Below the pieces are notes generated by a model that was given only the letters and a program-made list of their open reading frames with translations, made no database searches and was not told the origin of the DNA. A stretch of 46,580 nucleotides of DNA, taken from the NCBI GenBank assembly GCA_035654655.1, contig DASRWI010000028.1, forward strand, positions 1 to 46,580. The letters run 5' to 3'. This document shows positions 34,901 through 42,247 of this stretch, piece by piece. The stretch is from DASRWI01 sp035654655 (GTDB taxonomy: Bacteria; Bacteroidota; Ignavibacteria; Ignavibacteriales; Ignavibacteriaceae). The translations under genes were made by a program, and so were the position numbers. Position 1 is the first letter of the stretch. Each line of letters begins with the position of its first letter.

Positions 34901-35204
34901 AAGCTCCATTGTTTTGTGTTACTTTTGCCAAAACAAAAGGAGTTGTTCCATCAGAATAGTTCTCACCTGAACCTTTTGGTATTTCAACAGAATGGAATAC
35001 ACTATAATCTACTCTTAATGGATCAGGAGGATAATCTCCAACCATCCCATAATTATAAAAAATTGTTCTAATTTTATTTGCGTCGTGCGTGCCTGTTCTT
35101 TCAGCATCAATCCTTCCACGAAGTGTATCCAATACCTGTCCAAAAGAAACAGGAACCATCAGTGAAATAATTATTACAGTTAAGTATATTTTTATTTTTT
35201 TCAT
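31983..35204 (-). CDS. Large surface protein with Fn3 and T9SS-type tail
   Basis: A 1073-residue exported protein; signal peptide ends '...PVSFGQ'. The N-terminal 500 residues form an unassigned domain rich in aromatic residues and Asp/Asn loops, including a calcium-loop-like stretch 'DNDDDGITDEK' (324-334) and further acidic turns. Residues about 540-690 contain a fibronectin type III-like domain ('GFVTLTWDDAAE...GYRIYRS'). The last 100 residues resemble a T9SS sorting domain ('VVPNPYVAAASFEP' ... 'GLYIYHVDGGTSGNFTGKFAIIK') without the NPFNP signature. It sits between the SusC-like receptor and the PorV-like protein, in the slot where SusD would be, and may deliver glycan to the receptor. 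Function inferred from position only. Confidence 0.75.
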   Translation of the reverse strand: MKKIKIYLTVIIISLMVPVSFGQVLDTLRGRIDAERTGTHDANKIRTIFYNYGMVGDYPPDPLRVDYSVFHSVEIPKGSGENYSDGTTPFVLAKVTQNNGASAYIMETGFRERQGTSPITSKTMRFEPRFGYFQVDPTINKGRSVAISNDLRTWPDYWIDKMNDPDDPGWRGSWNGYFGKAPKADQESFVVYDDNFYDAWDFYPDVRDNTRRGLGLRIEQRGFQWANPQAGNVIFFHYDITNEGTTDYNDNIIFGLYMDSGVGGSGIGVDGIAESDDDNAFFDKSIGLNLVYTWDKNNNGVQGKTGYLGYSYLETPGNALDLKDNDDDGITDEKRNSGPGELIVGQDNIRTYMNAHYNMTKFEAFGGPLEQYPAFVQGTWWTGDEDADWVAEFDDTGADGVFGTNDTGELDGKPTNGETNFDKTDIDESDQIGLTGFKMNRIRAGAGSPSTAVDNIVFFDDGKEWPKRLYNIFTNPDSAFDAPLVLNYNIGFLFASGPFTLKAGQTERFSLALNFGQDLRELRTTTKVVQQIYKANYQFAVPPPMPTLQSFAGDGFVTLTWDDAAERTYDPITHTNDFEGYRIYRSTDPAFLDPQVILTGTGTQPIGNGKPIAQFDLNNEYVGFSKTTVEGVAYFFGTNTGLVHTFTDSTVKNGQKYFYAICAYDHGVDSVEIYPSENAIAVSQTLRGGTVLPKNVVEVTPNPPVTGYLPATVTAVEHTEGRGTGTIDIQIKNSALIPDDHLFQIDFTSSMDSVRAYNYSLIDVTSGDTLFVFGKDLQGEGTGNIGSGILPIINTPLTISIDSANTGFTGQTNIHYKARYAPSFPIELKRPGFPEKIEIVFSDVIVDTSTAYFGAQLSAKPVKFKILAKTETGDMKLKFRFYSQDPTADNLYRPGQYIEILTATAEKPNDLKSTWKIEVDTAGYPSPVVPPTAGDVYKLSLIYPFSSEDKFTFKTTGQKVNEDLSKQEFSKEPYVVPNPYVAAASFEPQRFGVSGRGERKIEFRNLPLGSVIRIYTVAGDLVQTLRHDGDITKGIVEWDLRSKDNLEVAPGLYIYHVDGGTSGNFTGKFAIIK

Positions 35205-35216
35205 TTCTGTTTCTTC

Positions 35217-37838
35217 CTACTTGGTTCTAAATGAAATACCAAATTCAATCCTTCTCGGTTCATAGAATCTTGAAGGATCATAAAGAGCTGATGGGGATGC
35301 TGCAGGAGTAAGAGTATAATCAGGTGAACCTGTACTGTTAAAAACAAAACCATTCACTGAGTTTGTGTTAAACAAATTAAATACTCTTAAGAATAAAGAA
35401 AAATTAAGTGAACCAAATCCAAAATATTTTTCTGCTCTAAGGTCAACTAATGCATAACTATTTTTTCTCCCGGTATTTGTTTCAAGTTCTGCATTAAATC
35501 CGGAACCAATTTCAGGAGTGTAAGGCTGTCCACTTCCAAATCGAATTATCGTACTTATTGAGTAATCATCAGGAATGAAGTAAACAACAGTAGCATTTAA
35601 TGTATGTCTTTGGTCCCATCCGAAAGCAATATTTCTTGGACGAGGGTCTTTTCCGCTTGATGCTCTATTGGATGATTCACGTGGGTCGCTTGAATTTCCT
35701 TGTGCATATTGCAAAGTATAATCCAATGAAGTTGAAAAGTTACTCCAGTTTCTTTGGCTTAAAGCTATTGTAAATCCATAAACTCCGCCAAAGTCAATGT
35801 TCGTAAAGCGTGCATACTCAGCAGCTGTATATGTACTTACGAATTCTGTTCCTAATAAATCTCTGATATCCTTATAGAAGAATGTTAATTCAGCACCGAA
35901 GATATCACCAATTGCCTGCTTTAAACCAAATTCATATTGAACAGTTTTTTCCGGCTTCAAATCAGGATTACCCATAACTCCGTAGCTTATGCCGCCTGCT
36001 TGTAGTTGGTCGAGCAAACCATAATTGGCATTACCGTATAATAAACCTAAACCGGGTAATTGATAAAAATGTCCATAAGAAAAATACACTGATGAAACTG
36101 CAGTTAAAGGAAAACTCAAACCAATACGCGGTGCAATTTCAGATTTTATTTTTGTCTTTTGCGGAACTGATATTGGAGCACCTGTTATAGTGTTTGCAGG
36201 ATTTGATAAATCACTTGGTATCCAGCTGTTTGCATCAAACATTTCAAATCTAACTCCTCCTCTTAAGACTATATCACCAAATTCAATTCTATCCTGTACA
36301 TAAGCAGCAAATTGTTTTGGATAATATTTTTCGACTCCCGGTATTCTCGGCCATTCTTCACGTGGTATTAATGTTTGAACTCCATTTATGCTTGTAGAAA
36401 CAAAGAACCCGGGACTTCCAAACTCAATTTCGGAAATTTGGAATTCTCCTCCTGCTTCAAATAAATTTGTTCTATTAAACTGCCAGGTTAAATCTCCTTT
36501 AACTATATAGCCATTGGTTAATTGTTTATATCTTGTTAAGTCAACTCCCTGAACTATTGCACCATCTTCATAATTTGCTGAGCTTTTAAATTCTCCGGCT
36601 GCCAAATAATAGGGGTCATATAAATTATCATAGTACATATCTTTGTAATCAAAATAATTCTGACGGAAATTTAATTTGTAAAATAAATTGTCAGCTATTG
36701 TATGAGTAATTCCTAAGCCATGAGTTAATGAAGTTGTCGTCTTTGGTGATGAACCTTCAGGATTTAATCTAAGTGCGTGGTTATAAACTTTTCTTTTTGA
36801 CCAATTATAAGTTGCCTGATAAAATACTTGCAATCCATCTATTGATTGATTTGTTATTTTAAATTGACCATTATATTCATCATTATCATTCATCGAAACA
36901 ATTTTCTTATCACCGGTAGGATAGAAAATATTTTGTTCAAAATCATTTTTATCAAATGGAGAGAATCTTCTTTCACCAAATAGGTAACCTGAATTTCTAT
37001 AGCCTCTACCACTTAAGAAGAAAGTTGTTTTATCAATTCCCGTTGGTCCGCTTACAGTTAACTGATAATTATAAATACCTATCGGACTAAAATTTCTATT
37101 ATGAGGATATCTTTTAGTATCAGTTGTAAAATAATCTCCGCCAAATACTTCTCCTGATATTTCAAAGTGGTCGCTTCCAGTTCTTAATACTGCATTAACA
37201 ACTCCCGACATTGCCTGACCATATTTTGCATCGAATGTTCCGCTTATTACCTGTACCTCTTCAATGATAGACCTGTCTACTTCCATTGTTGAAGTGTTAT
37301 TGAAAGGATTATTTACAGTGACGCCATCTAATTGATATTGTACTTCACCCAATCTGCCTCCGCGAAAGTGCCCATCTACTACACCAGCCTGCAGATTTAC
37401 AATATCATTTAAATTTTGAACCGGAAGATTTTGAATTTCATCCTTGTTAATATTTGATACTGAACTGGTTTGATTAAATTCTACTATTGGTCTTTTAGCA
37501 ACAATAACTACTTCATCTCCTTCAATTGACTGAACCGCTAAAACGACATCAAGAGTTTTTGTCTGGTCAGATGCTATTCTAACATTTTCAATAACCTGAG
37601 ATTGGTAGCCTGTGTAGCTTACACGAACTGTGTAGACTCCGGCACGCAAATTCAAGATAGAATAATAACCTTCAATATCAGTTGCAGCGCCTTGCTTAGT
37701 ACTTACTACAACAACATTTGCACCTATTAAAACTTCACCTGTTTCATCTGTAATTTTACCTGAAAGCTTTCCTGTTGTTTGCGGAAGTATCTGAGAATAA
37801 AGTATTATAAATAAAAAAGCAGTAAATATTTTTTTCAT
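35217..37838 (-). CDS. SusC-like TonB-dependent outer-membrane receptor
   Basis: An 873-residue TonB-dependent transporter. After the signal peptide is a carboxypeptidase-regulatory-like domain (about 22-110, 'GKLSGKITDETGEVLIGANV...GYYSILNLRAGVYTVRVSYTGY'). The plug domain (about 120-240) includes 'LDGVTVNNPF' and 'SGTFDAKYGQAMSGVVNAV', and a 22-strand-type barrel ends in 'RRIEFGISFRTK'. It should carry oligosaccharides across the outer membrane using the proton-motive force via TonB/ExbBD, which are not encoded here. No SusD gene is adjacent; the next gene is the 1073-aa T9SS protein 12 bp away. It begins a new transcription block just after a strong terminator. Confidence 0.92.
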   Translation of the reverse strand: MKKIFTAFLFIILYSQILPQTTGKLSGKITDETGEVLIGANVVVVSTKQGAATDIEGYYSILNLRAGVYTVRVSYTGYQSQVIENVRIASDQTKTLDVVLAVQSIEGDEVVIVAKRPIVEFNQTSSVSNINKDEIQNLPVQNLNDIVNLQAGVVDGHFRGGRLGEVQYQLDGVTVNNPFNNTSTMEVDRSIIEEVQVISGTFDAKYGQAMSGVVNAVLRTGSDHFEISGEVFGGDYFTTDTKRYPHNRNFSPIGIYNYQLTVSGPTGIDKTTFFLSGRGYRNSGYLFGERRFSPFDKNDFEQNIFYPTGDKKIVSMNDNDEYNGQFKITNQSIDGLQVFYQATYNWSKRKVYNHALRLNPEGSSPKTTTSLTHGLGITHTIADNLFYKLNFRQNYFDYKDMYYDNLYDPYYLAAGEFKSSANYEDGAIVQGVDLTRYKQLTNGYIVKGDLTWQFNRTNLFEAGGEFQISEIEFGSPGFFVSTSINGVQTLIPREEWPRIPGVEKYYPKQFAAYVQDRIEFGDIVLRGGVRFEMFDANSWIPSDLSNPANTITGAPISVPQKTKIKSEIAPRIGLSFPLTAVSSVYFSYGHFYQLPGLGLLYGNANYGLLDQLQAGGISYGVMGNPDLKPEKTVQYEFGLKQAIGDIFGAELTFFYKDIRDLLGTEFVSTYTAAEYARFTNIDFGGVYGFTIALSQRNWSNFSTSLDYTLQYAQGNSSDPRESSNRASSGKDPRPRNIAFGWDQRHTLNATVVYFIPDDYSISTIIRFGSGQPYTPEIGSGFNAELETNTGRKNSYALVDLRAEKYFGFGSLNFSLFLRVFNLFNTNSVNGFVFNSTGSPDYTLTPAASPSALYDPSRFYEPRRIEFGISFRTK

Positions 37839-37876
37839 AGGCGTAGATGGATTTAATTAAAAATTAATTTTGTAAG

Positions 37877-37904
37877 AATAAAAAAGCCGCAGCTTTGCTG
37901 CGGC
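37877..37904 (-). terminator. Rho-independent terminator between CBM9 protein and TonB receptor
   Basis: Stem gccgcagc / gctgcggc with a 3-base loop (37886-37904), followed on the minus strand by a T-run (complement of aaaaa at 37881-37885). It lies 9 bp beyond the stop of the double-CBM9 gene and 48 bp before the receptor start, separating the two blocks. Confidence 0.93.
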
Positions 37905-37913
37905 ATAAATTTA

Positions 37914-39794
37914 TTACTTCATTAAAATCATTTTACCTGTTAATTCCTTGGTACCTGAATAATTAGATTCAAATTTTACTTTATAAAAATAAATCCCTGA
38001 GCTTAGATTATTACTTGTAAAATTATGTTCATAAACTCCGGCAATTTTATTTTGTTCAAATATTTTTGAAATCTCTTCACCTAAGGAATTATAGATTGTT
38101 AATGTAACATTACCTTCAGATGGAATAGCGTATTTTATTTTTGTTGAAGGATTAAATGGATTTGGATAGTTTCCAAATAACTTAAATGAAGATGGTGAAT
38201 AATTAGAATTATCATCAACACTCAAACCTCCGGCAGATAAGTACATCCAGGCTGCAGAAGGTGCACCGCCATGTTCGCGGAACCACCAGGTTCTGCTCCC
38301 GTAATTATTTGTACTGTCATCAAATGAATCGCCATCTGCTAACATTACTCCCATAAATAACAATCTATCTCCTAAACCAGCAGGGTATCCCAACTTTGTT
38401 AAATCAACTTTTAATTCAATAGTATAACCGCTGTCAATATCGGAATTAACATTTACTGTTGAACTACCTTTTAATGACATTGACCATTCTGCACCAAGTG
38501 AATCTTGAAGGACCGGTAAGTAATCGTATGCAGCAGGATTGCCAAGATTATTATAGTTAATTCTTAATAACTTGAACTCCATAGTGTTTTCAGCATCAAA
38601 TGAATTTCTATGCCCTATAATAAATGCTGCACCATCAATCTGGTCATATATTTCAGTGCCTTGAATTAGTTGGTCTTTAACATCAGCACCAAGATACAAG
38701 AAATTATCTTTGAAGAACATTTTTACAGTTCCAAAAGAAGGATCCAAAATTGGAGGTCTCAAACCAGGTATTAATTCCGGTTGCCAATGACCTGACATTA
38801 ACCTTCCGGCACCCGGATAAGTTGACCTTAATACTGAATCATCCCAAGCAATATTAAATGAATAAGCAGTATTCCATTCAGGCTCAAATAATTTCCCATC
38901 CATAGTTATGTTGGCACCGGCAATTTCTGGAACACTTACATCAGGTTCAACATTAGGTATCGCAGAAGTTAAACCAATATCAGGACGTGCAATAATTCTT
39001 GCAACGTTACTTCCGTGTGCATTACCCCAAGGTGCCTGAAAATGAGTTCTGGTAGTGCTTATTCTTCCCGGATTTCCTTCAAATAAATAATCGCAATCCC
39101 AAATACTAAAATGTAAAGCAACAAGGTCACCTTCTGCTTTCGTTACATCATAACCAAGCACGCTTAAATCAATTTTCATTTCTGTTACCCAGGAAGTATC
39201 TCTTAAGTTATCATTAGATGTTCCTTTAATAACAGTAACAGCATCCCAGGCATTTATTTGTTCAGGTGTCCGTGTAGTATCTGTAAAATTCCCAAAGAAC
39301 CCTAAAAATCTTGGTTTTGAACCAACAATAGGAGTAGTATTAGTTAAGCCATTTGTCCACCAGGAATAAAAATATTCTTTGGCAGCCGCAACTTTTGTTA
39401 ATGGGTCTCTATTTAAATTATCTTTAACTGACATAAGAATGGCATCCCATCTTGCCCAATCAACATTCCCCCCAATTGAAGAATCTGGAATATCAAACGC
39501 AATAAATAATTGATTTCCCTGAACTAAAAATTTTACTGTTGCATGTGTCGGGTCAGTAATTGCATCAGGTTGAAATTCTGCTCTCCATCCACTGGTTGGC
39601 AATCCTGCACTTTGACCATAAACTATTTTTAATGATTCTGCCTGAGCCCATGCAGGTTCATTAAGAATACCATCGAGTGTTATTGTTCCTGCAGGAATTG
39701 TTCTTGCCCAAACTACATCCTGACGTTTCATCTGAGCCATAGCAGCAATTTGAAACATCAAAATTATTATAAATAGTATATTGAACTTTTTCAT
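37914..39794 (-). CDS. T9SS-exported protein with two CBM9-like domains
   Basis: A 626-residue secreted protein: signal peptide ending '...AAMAQ', then two copies of a CBM9/DOMON-like sandwich beginning 'GTITLDGILNEPAWAQAESL' (about residue 37) and 'ANITMDGKLFEPEWNTAYSF' (about residue 293). The T9SS sorting domain at the end has 'NYPNPFNPSTKIKYAI'. CBM9 modules typically bind glucan or xylan reducing ends. It is likely a surface glycan-binding protein taking the role of SusE/SusF lipoproteins. It follows the GH94 gene by 19 bp and is ended by a strong terminator. No catalytic residues seen. Confidence 0.82.
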   Translation of the reverse strand: MKKFNILFIIILMFQIAAMAQMKRQDVVWARTIPAGTITLDGILNEPAWAQAESLKIVYGQSAGLPTSGWRAEFQPDAITDPTHATVKFLVQGNQLFIAFDIPDSSIGGNVDWARWDAILMSVKDNLNRDPLTKVAAAKEYFYSWWTNGLTNTTPIVGSKPRFLGFFGNFTDTTRTPEQINAWDAVTVIKGTSNDNLRDTSWVTEMKIDLSVLGYDVTKAEGDLVALHFSIWDCDYLFEGNPGRISTTRTHFQAPWGNAHGSNVARIIARPDIGLTSAIPNVEPDVSVPEIAGANITMDGKLFEPEWNTAYSFNIAWDDSVLRSTYPGAGRLMSGHWQPELIPGLRPPILDPSFGTVKMFFKDNFLYLGADVKDQLIQGTEIYDQIDGAAFIIGHRNSFDAENTMEFKLLRINYNNLGNPAAYDYLPVLQDSLGAEWSMSLKGSSTVNVNSDIDSGYTIELKVDLTKLGYPAGLGDRLLFMGVMLADGDSFDDSTNNYGSRTWWFREHGGAPSAAWMYLSAGGLSVDDNSNYSPSSFKLFGNYPNPFNPSTKIKYAIPSEGNVTLTIYNSLGEEISKIFEQNKIAGVYEHNFTSNNLSSGIYFYKVKFESNYSGTKELTGKMILMK

Positions 39795-39813
39795 ACCTTC
39801 CTCATTGATATTA

Positions 39814-42180
39814 TTATTTTAAGTAAACTATTATTTCATTTTCAGATTCACATTGTGGTTCAATCAAATTACTCTTCTGTTCTTTTCCGTTTACAATTAT
39901 TTTATCAACTCTATTTGATGAACCACCGCAAATAAATTTTATATTATAATTATTTAGCCTGAACATTCTTCTTACAGAATATTCCTTCCAATCTTTTGGA
40001 ACACAAGGGTCTATTAATAATCCCTGATTAACTGCACGAACACCTAATATTCTTTCCACTACAACTTTTTGAAGCCATGCTGCTGAGCCTGTATACCATG
40101 TCCAACCTGCCATTCCATATAATGGAGAATCAGGTCCCTCAATATTTCCGGGAGTTACATATGGCTCTGCAACATATTTATCAGGATTCATTCCATTATC
40201 TATTGGTGATATTTTTTTATAGCAAGTATATGCTAAATCATTTTCCTTTAAAATTGAATAAGCCCAAACAGACCAGGTAGCTGCGTGAGTATACGTGCCG
40301 CCATTCTCTCTTCTTCCGGGAGCATAGCGTGTTAAATAACCGATGAACTTATCAGGCTTTGAATAGGCTGGATGAAGAAGTAAAGTACCAAAGTCTTTAA
40401 GTAAATATTTTTCAACTGCATCCATTGCCTTAAGTTGATTTTCCTTTGGAGCTATTTCACTAATAACTGACCACGTTTGCGTATTTAGATAAACCTTCCC
40501 TTCTTCACATTCTGAGCTTAATATTTTTTCACCGCTGTCTTTTGTTGCTCCAAAATAATATTCACCATCCCATGCATATTTATTAAAAGCTTCCTGAAGT
40601 TCAGCGGCTTTTTGATTATATTTTTCTGATAAATCTTCTTTGTCAATGTCCTGTAATAGGTCAGCGAAATTTGAAAGTATGTAGTATAAAAATTGAGTAA
40701 GCCAAATTGATTCCCCTTTCATATTAAGACCAACAGCACTTAATCCATCATTCCAGTCTCCTGCACCAATTAAAGCTAACCCCCTTGTACTAAGTCTTGT
40801 CAAAACTTTTTCAATAGAAGCAATACAATGATTTAAAAGTGAATCAGTTTTCTTTGAGTTATAATAATGTTCAGTTTCATCAAGTATTGAGTAATCAGAA
40901 GTTTCTTTAATGTATTCAAGAATTAGAAATGGAAGCCAAAGGAGGTCATCGGTCATTTTTGTTTCTAAACCAGTATCAGAAATTGGATGCCACCAATGAA
41001 GTACAGTTCCATCTTCAAACTGATGCCTTGCGTGTAGTTTAATTTGCTGCTTAGTTCTTTCAGGATTTATTGGAAGATAAACCAAACTATCCTGTAACTG
41101 GTCTCTAAAGCCGAATGCACCACTTTGCTGATAGTATGCAGTGCGAGCCCATAGTCTTCCTGATATTGCCTGATACCTCAACCATTTGTTCACAAGCAAA
41201 TTCATTGCATCATCAGGAGTATTTATCTCCAGTGTTCCTAAAATATTTTTCCAATTTTCTTTAACTTCATCAAGTGCATAGTCTATAGCTTCTTTGCCAA
41301 TATATTTGTTGATCAATTCCCTTATATCTTTTTTATGGTCAACAATGCCTAAATAAAAATTTGCATCTTGTTTTGCTGAGCTATTTATTTCAAGGTCTAC
41401 CCTAACAACACCAACAGGGTCAAGCCATCTACTGGTTTTATTAGAGTACTTATTTTCTCTTATTGCTTGTGGATTTTTTAAATCTCCATATTGACCAATA
41501 AACTTTTCCTTATCAACTTCAAATTCAGAAATATTCTGATCCGAAGTTATAAATCCAAAATGACCATATTCAATATTCCAATGTCCTCTATCGCCAAGTG
41601 GAATTTCCCATAATCTTTTTGTGCCTGATAAAATATTATCTTCAAAATGAGTTTCAATAAAAGCTTTGTGAAATTCTCTGTGGAAATCTGATGAGGTACC
41701 CAAGCACCACTCGAAGTAACTTATAATAGACAGGTTAAGTTTTTTTCCTGTTTTATTTTCAACAGAAAAATTCCATATTTCTAAATTATCATTTACAGGA
41801 ACAAACACTCTTAATGTTACATCTATTCCTTTAAATGATGATTTAAATACTGCATACCCAAATCCATATCTACATTCATAATTAGTTATGTCGGTTTTAA
41901 CAGGCATCCATAATGGATTCCATATTTCACCAGTATTATTATTTCGGAAGTAAAAATATTTCCCCCAGTTATCCTGAATTAAGTCCTGATGCCATCTGTT
42001 AAGTCTGTTTAACTCAGAATGAGTTTTCCAGCTAAATCCTCCGCCTGTTTGTGATATAACCAGTCCATAATCTCCATTGGAAATTACGTTCACCCAAGGT
42101 TTAGGAGTTTGGATATCAGTTATGATATACTCATTACCATCGTCAGAGAAAAAACCATATTTGGTTTTGAAATTGTTCAT
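39814..42180 (-). CDS. GH94 family glycoside phosphorylase
   Basis: A 788-residue GH94 enzyme (cellobiose/chitobiose/laminaribiose phosphorylase family), which splits beta-linked disaccharides or oligosaccharides with phosphate to give a sugar 1-phosphate. The N-terminus 'KYGFFSDDGNEYIITDIQTP' and 'NGDYGLVISQTGGGFSW' are typical. The (alpha/alpha)6 domain has 'HWWHPISDTGLETKMTDDLLW' (near 395-415), the catalytic general acid Asp478 in 'GAGDWNDGLSAVG', and the phosphate-site region 'GRRENGGTYTHAATW' (622-636). There is no signal peptide, so it is cytoplasmic. At this length it is not the long (about 1100-aa) form of 1,2-beta-oligoglucan phosphorylase, so it may act on sophorose, cellobiose or laminaribiose. 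It begins a transcription block after a terminator. Confidence 0.9.
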   Translation of the reverse strand: MNNFKTKYGFFSDDGNEYIITDIQTPKPWVNVISNGDYGLVISQTGGGFSWKTHSELNRLNRWHQDLIQDNWGKYFYFRNNNTGEIWNPLWMPVKTDITNYECRYGFGYAVFKSSFKGIDVTLRVFVPVNDNLEIWNFSVENKTGKKLNLSIISYFEWCLGTSSDFHREFHKAFIETHFEDNILSGTKRLWEIPLGDRGHWNIEYGHFGFITSDQNISEFEVDKEKFIGQYGDLKNPQAIRENKYSNKTSRWLDPVGVVRVDLEINSSAKQDANFYLGIVDHKKDIRELINKYIGKEAIDYALDEVKENWKNILGTLEINTPDDAMNLLVNKWLRYQAISGRLWARTAYYQQSGAFGFRDQLQDSLVYLPINPERTKQQIKLHARHQFEDGTVLHWWHPISDTGLETKMTDDLLWLPFLILEYIKETSDYSILDETEHYYNSKKTDSLLNHCIASIEKVLTRLSTRGLALIGAGDWNDGLSAVGLNMKGESIWLTQFLYYILSNFADLLQDIDKEDLSEKYNQKAAELQEAFNKYAWDGEYYFGATKDSGEKILSSECEEGKVYLNTQTWSVISEIAPKENQLKAMDAVEKYLLKDFGTLLLHPAYSKPDKFIGYLTRYAPGRRENGGTYTHAATWSVWAYSILKENDLAYTCYKKISPIDNGMNPDKYVAEPYVTPGNIEGPDSPLYGMAGWTWYTGSAAWLQKVVVERILGVRAVNQGLLIDPCVPKDWKEYSVRRMFRLNNYNIKFICGGSSNRVDKIIVNGKEQKSNLIEPQCESENEIIVYLK

Positions 42181-42200
42181 CGTGAAATCTTTTTATTATT

Positions 42201-42232
42201 AAAAAGCACCGGAGCAATTATAACTCCGGTGC
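42201..42232 (-). terminator. Rho-independent terminator between CBM9 protein and GH94 gene
   Basis: Stem gcaccggag / ctccggtgc (42206-42232) with a 9-base loop; read on the minus strand it is followed by TTTTT (complement of 42201-42205). It lies 16 bp past the stop of the upstream gene. Confidence 0.92.
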
Positions 42233-42247
42233 CATATAGTTAATCCA

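Noticed and set aside
31983..35204. SusD-like protein between receptor and PorV-like gene
   Set aside because: No lipobox or TPR-type helical pattern; the sequence is beta-rich with Asp/Asn loops, an Fn3-like domain and a T9SS-type tail.
39814..42180. Calling the GH94 enzyme a 1,2-beta-oligoglucan phosphorylase
   Set aside because: The context fits, but the characterised enzymes of that type are much longer (about 1100 residues), and the sequence here looks like the shorter disaccharide phosphorylase group. Specificity left open.
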